Below are positions 37,300 through 47,998 of a stretch of 64,000 nucleotides of DNA, piece by piece. Under the pieces are notes generated by a model, which was given only the letters and a program-made list of their open reading frames with translations, did not search any database and was not told the DNA's origin. Positions within the stretch are counted from its first letter, which is position 1. Every line of letters starts with the position of its first letter. Made by a program: the position numbers and the translations under genes. Source of the DNA: Pinus tabuliformis. Lineage: Eukaryota; Streptophyta; Pinopsida; Pinales; Pinaceae. The stretch spans positions 1,666,575,385 to 1,666,639,384 of the forward strand of contig CM062816.1 of assembly GCA_031772625.1 (NCBI GenBank). Reading direction: 5' to 3'.

Positions 37300-37441
37300 C
37301 ATATATATAAAAGAAGTGGCCATTATCGTTTGTTGTGATTTGAAGCACACTCCGCTCAACATTGAATATGCAGCAATGTTATCACCTCTATTAATTTATT
37401 TTATATCTTTAAAATTTGGAAATATCTTCCATGGTAAATAA
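37300..37441 (+). other. TATA-bearing module with a 21-codon frame
   Basis: ATATATATAAAAGAAG at about 37,301-37,316 is a good plant TATA. About 65 bp downstream a short frame starts at 37,376 with hydrophobic residues (MLSPLLIYFISLKFGNIF) and ends at 37,441. The module is repeated twice in tandem in the other flank copy (61,213-61,655) and the first 17 residues stay nearly unchanged. It could be the eroded start of a gene with a signal peptide, or chance. Confidence 0.3.
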
Positions 37442-37630
37442 CAACACTGACTATTCAGGGTCAAAGGCTACCAACTTAGAACATTATTATAACTTTGTAA
37501 TACCTAACTAGTCAACAATTCAGCGAGAGATGTGAATTTAAATTAGGGGTGATTGACAGCAAATTCAATCTTTATGCTTATCGTTATTTTCTTTTTCAAA
37601 TTTCAAAATATGTGACGCCAATATTTTTTA

Positions 37631-37816
37631 ATGGTACAAAATACCACAAAAATTCAATGTGCCCAGGAATATATATTTTTACATTATACAGATAAATATA
37701 AAACTAAGACGAAAGGGTATGTATACATAGATCAGATCCTATCTTATTCCCTAAAGAAATGGGTATGGGAAGAGAGTCATAAGATTCAGCCTTGGACCAA
37801 AAACTTAGCCTTTTAA
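37631..37816 (+). CDS. Small hypothetical frame, 61 residues, kept in both flank copies
   Basis: ATG at 37,631 to TAA at 37,816. Residues include GYVYIDQILSYSLKKWVWEE and IQPWTKNLAF. The same frame is open at 61,782-61,967 with about eight amino-acid changes and two silent ones. The ratio suggests drift rather than purifying selection. No known family. It may be an exon relic. Low confidence that it is coding. Confidence 0.25.
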   Translation: MVQNTTKIQCAQEYIFLHYTDKYKTKTKGYVYIDQILSYSLKKWVWEESHKIQPWTKNLAF

Positions 37817-38435
37817 CATGAACAATAGTAACTTTATGGTGTAACATGAACAATAGAGTTAATCTCATCGGTAAAAAGCTATTTTAAAATAAATGTTTTA
37901 TGTATAATTAAAGTTGTGATTTTTAAACAAGGAAACTGGTATTATAATTGGTTTTTATCATTAGGTAAAAATTATTCTAAGAGATAGTTGTTTTTATTTT
38001 TTTATTGTTGGTTGGGTAATTATAGTTAGTTTTTTCATTATTAGAAAAAATAAAATAAATAAATAAACATATTTATAGCAATTTATTAAACAAAATATAT
38101 TATAAAAAAATTTCATTATATTTTTTGTAATCATTAAATATATTAGAAGAAACATTACGTTGCATTTTTTAATACTAATAATCAAGAAACAAATTTATTT
38201 GGGGCATTAACATTTCCTAAAGGTTTATCATAAAGAAACCTCTAATATTATTTGGTATCATAACATTTCTTAAAGTTGCGTTTCATTAAGTTAGTATATT
38301 GACATTTTCTAAACATGTGTTTTCCATTATACTAGAATGTTGAGAAATAGGAGAAATGCCGTGAAAAGAATATGAATTATTTAAAAAATCATTTAATATA
38401 AAAAAAATTCAATTCAATAAATATCAACAAAAAAT

Positions 38436-38603
38436 ATTATGCAAGGAATAAAGCTATTTATTTTTTAAACTTCTAAATAGAAATAAATATTTAAGTTTAA
38501 AGGTAACTAATATATTAATATTATGCAAGGAATAAAGCTATTTATTTTTTAAACTTCTAAATAGAAATAAATATTTAAGTTTAAAGGTAACTAATATATT
38601 ACA
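38436..38603. repeat. Direct tandem duplication, 84 bp x 2
   Basis: ATTATGCAAGGAATAAAGC starts at 38,436 and again at 38,520, with almost identical units. The other flank copy has one unit (near 62,560), so the duplication is private to this copy. Confidence 0.9.
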
Positions 38604-38811
38604 AGATAAAGTTTTAACACGTTTAATTTTTATTTTTTCAAAATTTTTTATCCAAATCATTTTAGAATATATCAAATCTTTTAGTGGAAAAGTTTTATAA
38701 TCAAGGTTCACATCAATAAAGTGTGAGTAGAGACTTTTTAAAAGGAGGTGTTTTTTTTGGTTTTTTGTTTTTTTTTTTTTTTTAATCTTTGTGCAACATG
38801 GGTTATTAAAT

Positions 38812-39230
38812 ATATTTTGCAAGTGGGAAAAATTTAGAAGATATATATGACTGTTATTTATGTTATCATTAAATCATAGAACTGACTAGTTACATTCATA
38901 TATATTTTGCAAGGGGTCAAACTTTAGAAGATATATGTGATTGTTATTTATGTTATCATTAAATCTTAAAATTGACTAGTTACATTCGGTGCAATTGTAA
39001 CACTGGATAGAAATATTAAATGTCTTAATCATATATATTTTGCAAGTGGTCAAAATTTAGAAGATATACTTGATTGTTATTTATGTTATCATTAAATCAT
39101 AAAATTGACTAGTTACATTCGATGCATTAATGATTGTAACAATGGATAGAAATATTAAATGTCCTAATAACACTACTGCATTAATGATTGTAACAATGGA
39201 TAGAAATATTAAATGTACTAACAACACTAC
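38812..39230. repeat. ~133-bp imperfect tandem units
   Basis: TATATATTTTGCAAG..GGTCAAA-TTTAGAAGATATA recurs near 38,812, 38,897 and 39,030, followed by GACTAGTTACATTC and, in the last units, GTAACAATGGATAGAAATA repeats. The other flank copy has fewer units. Confidence 0.8.
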
Positions 39231-40236
39231 TTCTATTCAGGTTTTCTAATTCAACTATAGATAGTAGTGTTGCTTATGCTTTATCTACCACAATATCTCA
39301 TGGTATGTTATTGTATACCTTATTGTTAAGTTTTTTATGTTGTGTTGCCATATTAATTGTTATTTCCTTTAAACATGTTAATCATGAATTTTGTTTCCTA
39401 ACCAATAATGTTAATTTTCTAGTTTATAATTATTTTTCTTAATTATATGATTATTAAATAAACTTATTAATAATTAAATATAAAATTATATATGCATTTT
39501 TTCTTCTTTGAAATAAATAATTATCTTAAAATTTGCAAAGAAAAAATAAATTTGTAAAAGGAAATTTAATGAAAAAGAAATAACTAAAAAAACCATATTT
39601 TGTTAATTGTTTCTCATTTTTTATTATATTAAGCAACAATTAGATTTTAAATTTATAAATTAAAAAAAATACATTTAAAAATAAAACTTATATCACATAC
39701 CTAAATAAACTTTATTATACTTGCCATGGCAGGATATAACGTATTTAGTTTTTCATTGACTTGCTATTAGTTTTTCTTTGACTAAAAAAAATTAAAATCT
39801 ATCCAATGTTTAACATTATGAAATTAAATTTATTATTTTTAAACAAAATTTATTTCTATTTATCTCAAATATAATTGGTTGAAATGTCTCCCCTCTTATT
39901 GTGTAATGATGACAATAATTGAGTTTTGTGTACTCTATTTTTAATTACTATGTATTATATCACTAATTGCAATAAATATAAATAATTTGAAAATTAACAT
40001 TATATATTAATTACTATGTACCATAAACCCAAATTGTTTGTAATTAAATTCAAAAATTTCATTTTCTTATTGACGTAAAGTATTGAATAGATAATTTTAT
40101 GGGTTTTATTTTTTAATGTATAAAAAAAATAATTTGAAAATATATAAATTTGAAAAAAATATGTTAAAATAACATTTGTACAATTCTCATTATATCAATC
40201 TATACTCTAATGACATAACACGTGTACTATAATATA

Positions 40237-40345
40237 TACAGGACCTTTAACACAGATATGATAAAATAGCAAGGTTGCGGAAATTCTGAACAAGATTTAT
40301 ATTATTTATGGATGCAGATATTACAGAGGGAAAATCTCTTCCTCA
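40237..40345 (-). repeat. Viral terminal repeat, low end
   Basis: On the - strand, about 105 bp running from GATTTTCCCTCTGTAATATC through ATAATATAAATCTTG to TTAAAGGTCCTGT. It recurs at 43,252-43,320 (-) and 43,330-43,444 (+). Here it stops at the base that in the other copies precedes AAAAGTGGTATCAG, so the viral end lies at the tRNA primer site. Confidence 0.85.
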
Positions 40346-40654
40346 GATGGACTGCTGCAGCGTTTAGTAGATATGAGTTAGCCGAAGCGTAACAAATCTA
40401 CAGGCTACCTGGCATACAAGCAGACTGAGTCTCAAGATTCAAACAGACTTACAGACTCATAAGACAACCTATGAACCGGCCACTTTAGGTTCACACTGGC
40501 GTCAAGCACCAATGCGCAGGCTTCTCAATTCTCCTAAAGACTTGAACTCTTCTCGTGGTGCAAGCAGTTCAGACTAAAAGTCCGTAGATGCAGAGCAGGA
40601 GAAAAGTTCGACTCAGACCTCTCAACTCTCCAAAACCCGAATGAGTCTTACTTC

Positions 40655-40685
40655 ACAACTACTCTTATTTATATGGCTGGAAGGG
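40655..40685 (-). promoter_or_regulatory. Candidate viral pregenomic promoter
   Basis: The - strand reads GCCATATAAATAAGAG at about 40,681-40,666, a TATA box in the ~800-bp region between the RT frame end and the terminal repeat, where caulimovirids have their full-length transcript promoter. Transcription would run toward lower coordinates into the host flank. Activity is unknown. Confidence 0.5.
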
Positions 40686-41035
40686 AACAAACATCCGTGA
40701 ATGGGCTATGTACATACTGATGACTCAAAAGAAAGATGCTGATCAGATTTGACCAGATCATCGAAAGCTAGATTCGGGCATGGGAGGACTATCCCATGTT
40801 ATCTCATCCCTTCTCCTTTTACGGATAGCCAGAGGCATGTGGGGACCGAATCGTACTAGACTTATTTACAAAGTGGAGATTCCGATATAAAGGAACCCAC
40901 GAAACCATGTGAATGACTCAAAAGGCGAGATATGCAAATCTCAAAAGCTGTACAAAGATTACACTGGGGATATTGCCAGGACGAGGGAATCCCCGAAAGC
41001 TCATCCAACGCCAACGTCGGTTGGAAAGACAACAC

Positions 41036-43225
41036 TTAGTACATAGTATAATAATCCACTTGTGGATAGGTGTAGTGCTGAAAATTCCATCTCTCGATCA
41101 TGTAATTTGAATAGTATTGTACCCATACTTCTTTCTCAGTTTCCCAAGTTGCATTGTCATGTGGGTCAGGTAAGTCTAAATAATTTAGGTTCATGAATGG
41201 GTTCAAATCTGGGTCAATTTGTCGATGGAATTCTTCATAATTGGTACTTGGAATAATCTTTCTGCATTTGTAATGATTCATTACGAACCATCGGACATGA
41301 CCGCATCTACGGACCCCATTTAGAAAATCTTCATCGCTTAGATTTACCAAATCTTCAATTGTTTTGTACAATACTTGAGTCACGAGCATGCTTGAAGGAC
41401 TGAAATTTGGAATCTTCAACATTGTGAATGAATATGGTTTTAGGATGAGTGGTGATAGTCCAAATCTTTTCCACCATTCCATAAACCATTCAGGAAGTGG
41501 ATCATCTTCTTCCATGTCTTCAACTGGAACATCTTCAAACAAGAATGAAAACTGCAAAGAATAAAACATGTTAGTTGAAAAATTTTGTAAATTCATTGCT
41601 GTGTAGAAAGCTTCCTGCTGTCGTCCTGGATCATAATTTTCTCTGTTTAGATGATTGTCAAATCTTCTGAATGTTATATGACAGCTGGTGATTCTGCTAC
41701 TATCTTCATCATCTCTCTCAAGCCTATAAGCAATGCTTCCAATTTGCCTTAGGTAATCAAGGGCTTCCAGAGCTTCATCATTCATTTGATCTTGATGTGG
41801 ATCTGTCAGTAGATATTCAAAACCTATTCTGTATCTGACTTCTTTGATGGGAATCCAATTATCATCATGATCAAGAAGTCTTTTGCTCAGGTCATATGCA
41901 ATCCATCCTGCAGAGGTCTCAATTTCAATAGTGCCTTCTCTTCTCCTGAGATAATTGCATTGTAGTATTGAATGTTTAGATAAAAAATCTCTGCTCAACA
42001 TGTCAGCGAAGCTATTTTTATCACCCTTTACAAATTCAACATCAAAATCATACTGGCTGAGTTGCATAATCCATCTTACCATAGCGGCGTCTTCAAATTC
42101 GCACTTATGGATTGCGTACTTCAAGGCTTGGCTATCTGTTTTAACCGTCAAATTGGTATAGATTACAAAATCTCTAAACTTAGCTATACCGAAATAGACT
42201 GCTCTAAGTTCCTTCTTCAGACTGGACCAATTTAATTGGTTCTTAGCCCAAAGACCAGATGCATACTGGCAGATTTCAATCTCATTTTTGCTGCTGGGGT
42301 TCTTTTGGCACAAAACTGCTCCCCATCCTTCGTGGCTGGCGTCTGTCATTATGATCTTCTCCCATTCTTCTCTGATAGGGGAGAGTGGTTGTATGCTTCT
42401 GACTTTTTCTTTTATTGCTCTGACTGCTTGGGTGCAGTCATTATTCCATGGAATTGGATCTTTCTGAAGCCTTTTATTTAATAACTTTCTTTCCTGTGCA
42501 CAATGCTTCAGAAACTTAGAGATATAATTCAAACTTCCCAAGAATCTCTGCAACTGGGTTTTATCTTTGATTTCATCAGGGAAGTGATCTACAAAATTCA
42601 GACTTCTTTGGATTACAGTATAAGATCCATATTGTATGTTGTAACCCAAAAAGTCTATCATTGGCCTGAATAATTTCATCTTGGATTCTAATAATACTAT
42701 ACCCATTTCTTTGACCCTTCGCAAGAATATTTTCAAATGTTTAATATGGTCAGCAATATTATCAGAATGAATTAATAAATCATCAATGTACTTTTTCAGG
42801 AATTCATCCATTCCTTCAAAAGTTTCATCCATTATTCTCTGGAAGGCTGAAGGAGCGTTGATCAGACCGAATGGCATGATGTTCCATTCATAATGTCCTT
42901 CAGGCACAGAGAATGTTGTTTTCCATTTATCTTCTTCTTTAATTCCTACTTGCCAAAATCCAGATTTTAAATCAAATTTGGAAAATATTTTTGATTTTGA
43001 TATTTGGGCAAGTATGGAGGATGGCTTAGGCAGAGGGTAAGCATCATAATCCAGTACACTATTTAGAGGCTTGTAGTTAACAACCAACCTTGGCTTACCT
43101 CTGGCGATCTCTGCATGCTTATTGACATAGAATGCAAAACATGCTATTGGGCTCTTGCTCTTTCTGATGAGTCCTTTCTTTAGGAGATCCTTGATCTCTG
43201 CTTTACACAGACAAAATCCACTCAA
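41036..43225 (-). pseudogene. Viral reverse transcriptase-RNase H with unknown C-terminal part (N-terminally truncated)
   Basis: Open for 729 codons on the - strand, but the first codon is TTG inside leader sequence: the frame is fused to the leader just after the primer site, so the polyprotein parts normally upstream (movement, coat, protease) are missing. RT: LLKKGLIRKSKSPI (14-27), FSKFDLKSGFWQVGI (81-95), MPFGLINAPSAFQ (117-129), active site YIDDLLIHS (146-154). RNase H: IIMTDASHEGWGAVL (291-305), SSLKKELRAVYFGI near 340, VKTDSQALKYAI near 365 and a final Asp in FADMLSRDF near 410. Catalytic residues look intact. Residues ~420-729 are a further acidic, Trp/Tyr-rich part (PLPEWFMEWWKRFG) that I do not recognise. 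The RT type (KSGFWQ, SAFQRIMD) is caulimovirid rather than Ty3. No start codon or leader-driven expression is evident. Confidence 0.85.
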
Positions 43226-43234
43226 ACAATACTT

Positions 43235-43247
43235 GGCTCTGATACCA
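43235..43247 (-). other. Viral tRNA primer site, - strand copy
   Basis: The - strand reads TGGTATCAGAGCC, complementary to initiator tRNA-Met as in caulimovirids. It precedes the RT frame by only about 10 bases, showing the deletion of the leader and upstream genes. Confidence 0.85.
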
Positions 43248-43450
43248 CTTTTACAAGACCTTTAACACAGATATGATAAAACAACAAAGTTGCGGAAAAA
43301 CTGAACAAGATTTATATTATCTGAGGGAGAGATTTTCCCTGTGTAATATTTTTCCTCTATAATATCTGCATCCATAAATAATATAAATCTTGTTCAGAAT
43401 TTCCGCAACTTTGTTGTTTTATCATATCTATGTTAAAGGTCCTGTAAAAG

Positions 43451-43463
43451 TGGTATCAGAGCC
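43451..43463 (+). other. Viral tRNA primer site, + strand copy
   Basis: TGGTATCAGAGCC preceded by CTGTAAAAG, mirror image of the - copy. It lies about 250 bp upstream of the movement-protein start. Confidence 0.88.
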
Positions 43464-43714
43464 AAGTATTGTTTGAGTGGATTTTGTTTGTGAGATATTG
43501 TTTGAGTGGATCGTGAATTCGCTTGAGTCCTGAATAGCGTTTGTAGCCTTTTGTTTCCGAGTGTTGGCGTTGAAGGTGTTGAAGACATTAGACAAGAATT
43601 CATACTTCAGTATCGAAGGAAGCCGCAATTTCTCCTACAGAAGAAAGCCCCAATTCTTCTTGGTATCATTCTGCAAGTCTTTGAATGGGTATTTATCTTT
43701 CTTAAATCTTCTAG

Positions 43715-44338
43715 ATGGATGCCTCCAGTAGTTCTGAGTCTATGGGAAAATTTGGTTCGAAATATTTTGATGCAATGCAAAATGAGCATGAATTAAGATC
43801 TGGAATGTATGATGTATGCCATAATGAAGAAAGTTCTAGAAATGAAGCTTGTATTAATGAAGAAGAAGATAGTCCCATAGTAGATTGGAAACTTCCTTCT
43901 GTTTCACCTACTGATGTATATAAAAATCTTGGTCCTTTTAATTTTCGAGCCCTTAGTCAAATCAAAATAAAAGAGAAATCAGTCAAAACAGAGTTAAGCT
44001 TAAATGTCATGATGACAATCCCTCTGCTTGAACAAAAACATATCCAAGCTGCTTTGAAGGCAGGGTACCAATATGCCCATCTCGGGATGGTAAGAGTGGG
44101 TCTAAATGCTTTACACAGAAAAGGACAGAAAGCATTTTTCTTCTCAGCCCTGTTTGATAATCGATGGTCAACTTTTGTCCAAGCCATGATAGGAGGTATT
44201 GAGACCAGTCTCTCAGATGGTCCAGTACAATATGATGTATTCCCGGATTTCTCTGTAGCCATGGATGACCCAAATATTTTGAAATGTCTAACCCTTGGAA
44301 TCCAGACTAAAGGATATGAAAATTTTCATGGAAAATAA
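43715..44338 (+). pseudogene. Viral movement protein (N-terminal part, one in-frame stop)
   Basis: Cell-to-cell movement protein of the 30K superfamily, which lets plant viruses pass plasmodesmata. ATG at 43,715 in a leader context; 207 residues to a TAA at 44,336-44,338. After an acidic N-part come AALKAGYQYAHLGMVRVGLN and ALHRKGQKAFFFSALFDNRW (about 111-150), then GPVQYDVFPDFSVAMDDPNI (about 169-188) and LTLGIQTKGYENFHG, the arrangement seen in caulimovirid movement proteins. The same frame stays open after the stop, so a single nonsense change interrupts it. It is presumably the N-terminal part of a polyprotein. Not expressed as a full protein as it stands. Confidence 0.82.
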
Positions 44339-45793
44339 AAAAATTTAACAGTTTTTTATATTACCCGTGTCCGGTTTTATAATACTACTATACCTGCAGT
44401 TTTGCATTCCCCTGGAAAAGAGTCAGGAAGAGTCACCCTTGTACAGTACGACTCCTCTTGTAATCCAATGGCCCCTGTGTATGTTTCTCAAAAATATCTG
44501 TGTCCCCCTGATGATTGGGTTACCAACTGGGGAAAACCTACCAAAAGAACTATTGCTACTGCTCAGTCTATTATCACTGAAACCGATGGTACAGTTATCA
44601 CCAAGTTTCCCAGAGTAAACACAATTCAGCGTGGTGGATCCTCATCCACAATAACCACAGTTCCAACAACAGTCAGCCAATTACATCCTGCCCAAGCCCA
44701 AGCTCCTCCACAGTTTGTAATTGACCAAGCAGTGTATGATTCTATCAGAAGATTATTTTCACAGTCAGGCCCTTCTCATCCATTCAGCTCAGTCTGTGAC
44801 CATCCACACTGCTCTAAGACATTTTTCCAGTTTTCTTCAGAACCACCTACACCGCATGGTGAGTCTTCAGATCGTCACAGAATCAATATGATCAGATTCA
44901 CTCCTTCATCTGACTCTGCTGAAGAAAGCTACAAAAAAGTTGTATTCTTTAACCCACAGGAAGAACTGCTTGTACATACAGTTTCTGGTTCTTCTACTTG
45001 TGGTTTAGGCTATGTTGATTCTTCACCTATTCCTGCATATAGGAAGAATCCCATTGACAAAATTCCAAAACATGTAGAAATTCCTTCTGATTCAGAGATA
45101 ATTGCCTTTTTAAAAGTTTTTAAGGGAATTAGTCCATATGATCCAGAAGATCAGTGGAAGAAGAAAATGTTCAATTGGGACATGTTCACACATGAAAAAG
45201 AACATTTGTACCTCGAAGAAGTAAGACTTCTTCCAAAAGATGATCGTCCTGCCTTTAATAGACAGAATGTTGAGAAATGGAAAGAATGGATGAAGGCAGA
45301 AAACCAATGGATATCATTCTATGAATGGTATTATCCTTCTGCAAATATAATTGAACAGTCCTTGATAAAGCAGTTCAGAAACCAAGCCAAACAGAAAAGG
45401 ATCAAGGATTCAGAGAAATTTGTAGAAGAAAAAATGAAAGAAAATCCAGTAGTAATTCCTCCACCTCTGAAAGCTCATGTTTTCCAGCCAAAAATTCAGA
45501 GTATGATGAATAAACCCAATATTCCCAGGACTCTGATTTCTGTCCAAATAGAAGGTGAGAAATTACTAAGAAAAATTTGTTCCCAGCTCCATGTAAATAT
45601 GATGCGGACTGGAACCCCAAATAAACACAAGTGGGAACTCCTTGATGGAAATATATTAGAAACAGATACAGAATTTCCCCCTTGGAAGAATTTTGTTCTA
45701 AGAACTCAAGATGGAAAATTGTATAAATTAATTCCATCTCATTCAGATGAATCAACTTTAGCAGCAAGAGATTCAGTCGCTGCTACCCACTAG
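44339..45793 (+). pseudogene. Viral polyprotein continuing after the movement protein
   Basis: Same frame as 43,715-44,338 and open from the TAA to a TAG at 45,791. The apparent start at 44,402 is TTG, so it is not an independent gene. The first ~60 codons finish the movement-protein core; then a Ser/Thr/Pro-rich stretch (SSSTITTVPTTVSQLHPAQA), a SSVCDHPHCSKTFFQF segment with Cys/His, and a Trp-rich part (WKEWMKAENQWISFYEWYYP). Function of the later part is unknown; it may be a virion-associated or coat-precursor region. No CCHC finger or protease is reached. Confidence 0.65.
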
Positions 45794-45940
45794 ACTAATT
45801 TAGCTTTGTCCAGTCTTGAAAAAATTGTCAGATCTAAATTTGATAAAGTAGAAACTGCTAATTCAGAGATGAAACTTATGCTTGAAAGAATCTTGCAGAA
45901 ACAAGATTATAATACAGTCTGTTTGAATAGCAGTGTAACT
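45794..45940 (+). pseudogene. Viral polyprotein tail, truncated at the integration border
   Basis: After the TAG the same frame continues open (LEKIVRSKFDKVETANSEMK, heptad-like and probably coiled coil) until viral sequence ends at about 45,940 and host flank (GCATTATATA) resumes. Confidence 0.6.
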
Positions 45941-47998
45941 AAGCATTATATAGAAAAATTATCATCATTCAATATTAAATAAATAATTATTAGTTATTAT
46001 CATTCTTCTCAATGTCTATTATATATATATATATATAACTAACTTTTATCTACGGAAAAAATATTTAATTATATTAAAAAAATTAATAAACAAAAGTTAA
46101 ACAAATATTTATATAACTCATTTTACAATTTTATTATTGTTTAAAATACATACAACACACCATAATATAAATCATTTTGTTAAAATAAATCGTGAAAAAT
46201 ACTAACAATACGACGTTGTTTACATCTAAAAATGAAAAAAAAATTAAAATCTACCTAATGTTACTAATTCGCACCTAATTGATTTCATAATCTATAATAA
46301 CACATCCACCAGAGTAGCGAATCATTTTTAAAATCTACATAAGGTTAGTAATTCGCACCGAATTGATTTCATAATCTATAATAACACATCCACAAGAGTA
46401 GCGGATGGTGTATAAACCATTTAAAACAAATGACATGTATAAGGAGTTTAAAACAATTCATATTAATAAAATCTTTCATAATTGGAAACATTATTTTGGT
46501 AAACAAAATATATATTGTTAAAATCTTTCAATTTGGTTTTTGGCAAAGTAAATTTCATTTAAATATACTTTTTCTTTCCTACATTGAATTGGGCTGGAAA
46601 AAAATACATGGAATTAACATTGTTTTCCCGAGAACACTCATCTCTCACTAGGAGGTTTCGCTTTACTTCCAGTAACCATCTTTTTAATTAAAAGCATCAG
46701 CGAACCTTAAAATATATGTAAGACATGAATGAATCATCAAATTGTAAGATTGAAACCCATACAAAGATTTAATAAAAACTTCAACAACTCATTATTAAGA
46801 AAGATTGAACTTGCCTCATTCTAGATTCGTCAAAGCGATGAATGGTAAAAGGGACAGAGGTGAGTAGTCTCTGTAGTTTTGGAAAATAAGAAGGGGAGAT
46901 AAAATCCATGAAGATATTGTCTAATCATTAGAATTTTTGGAGATTTTAATTGGAATTTGGTGATTTTTTTGTCAAATTTTCATTTTTGTTTTCAAATTGG
47001 GTTCTTAACTGTTTATATGAAGTCTGTACTTCAAAAAACTTAGGAACGTTTGGATTGTGGGGAGTTTACAATTCAATTTAGGAACGTTTGGATTGTGGGG
47101 AGTTTACAATTCAAACTTGTGATTCCAGCCAATCCCTAAAAGATTCTCAGTAATTTTTATAGGAAAAGATGCCAGAAACCCTTCCAAAAAGTTTAACAAA
47201 TAACATGCCCCTAAATTAAATTCAGTGATCAATATTTCAAATACAAATATAATACATGTTTAAAAAGTTTTATTATTGAAAAATAAATACTTAGAACATT
47301 GGTCACGATTATAAATATTTAAATTTATAAAAAATAAAATAAAATAATAATAATAAAAATAAATATTAAAATCAATTTTAAAATTTAATCTCATCTTTGC
47401 ATTTTTATAATAATAAAGAATATTCATTATTTATCAAATTTGAATCATTTACTTAATATTTATTATTCAAATGATTTATATTTTAAAATCCTAACTTTAA
47501 AATAAACAGAACTATATAGAAAACAAAATATATCACTATGTAATAAATACAATATATTTTTAAGGTTATAAATTTAATCTAAATTTGACTATAAAATATA
47601 AATATATATTAAAATCAAGTTTAAAGTTTAATCTTATTTCTCTATTTTTTATAATAATAATAAAATAATTTAATATTTACTAATACAATCTCATTAATAA
47701 ATATGGTTGATATCTTATGTTGTAAGTGTTAACTTAAGATATGCTATATTACTATATTAACATATGAAATCTTAGATTAATATAAAAAAAAAATTGAGAT
47801 TATAAAATTAAGGAATTCTAAACCCAAGGGATTATTAATATTATAAACCCAAGGAATTAAATAAACCAAGGAATTAATAAACCTAAGGAATAAATATTGA
47901 AAATCCAAGGAAATAATAATAAACCAAATGAATTAATATTAAAAACCTAAGATATTATTAATATTACAGACCCAAGCATTAATATTCCTAGGGTTTAA
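45941..47998. other. AT-rich flank copy 1, right part, and further AT-rich DNA
   Basis: 45,941-~46,080 matches 63,885-64,000. Beyond that the partner copy leaves the window. Contains two local tandem duplications: 83 bp x 2 at 46,247-46,412 (AATTCGCAC, CATAATCTATAATAACACATCCAC) and 39 bp x 2 at 47,040-47,117 (TTAGGAACGTTTGGATTG). No gene seen; the rest is AAT/TTA-rich. Confidence 0.65.

Larger units (their letters stand above)
36781..40236. other. AT-rich duplicated flank, copy 1 (left part)
   Basis: Collinear with 60,729-63,884. Not part of J, because it lies outside the LTR. Very AT-rich, especially after 37,850. No gene recognised. It holds a TATA-bearing module near 37,300, a small frame at 37,631 and local tandem duplications listed separately. 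It is interrupted at 40,237 by the pararetrovirus and resumes at 45,941. Confidence 0.75.
43213..43486. repeat. Large inverted repeat at the viral head-to-head junction
   Basis: Left arm about 43,213-43,320 and right arm about 43,376-43,486 are near-perfect reverse complements (terminal repeat, primer site and first leader bases), with a ~55-bp centre containing GAGATTTTCCCTGTGT. The arms differ at few places, for example GTCTTG versus GTCCTG. The DNA or RNA could form a long hairpin. Confidence 0.9.
40237..45940. mobile_element. Endogenous pararetrovirus (Caulimoviridae-type), two truncated copies head to head
   Basis: About 5.7 kb of viral DNA in an AT-rich flank. Left part (40,237-~43,320, - strand): leader with tRNA primer site, then directly RT-RNase H, intergenic region with TATA box and a terminal repeat. 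Right part (~43,320-45,940, + strand): repeat and leader, primer site, movement protein and the following polyprotein, cut off before any RT. Neither half is complete and no coat-protein zinc finger or protease is present. The flank copy at 63,880-63,890 is uninterrupted at this place, so the insertion borders are seen directly: ...ACTATAATATA|viral DNA|GCATTATATA. There is no clear target duplication, which fits non-integrase capture of episomal viral DNA, as is known for endogenous caulimovirids. Confidence 0.85.

Noticed and set aside
36781-40236. Possibility that the AT-rich flank is a longer LTR or interior of J
   Set aside because: It lies outside the LTR end GTGTTACA, which on the 5' side is followed by the primer site; it is flank copied together with the LTR.
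43223-43225. Apparent start of the viral RT frame
   Set aside because: It is TTG within leader sequence, created by a deletion; treated as a truncated frame, not a gene start. The same applies to TTG at 44,402 and 31,689.
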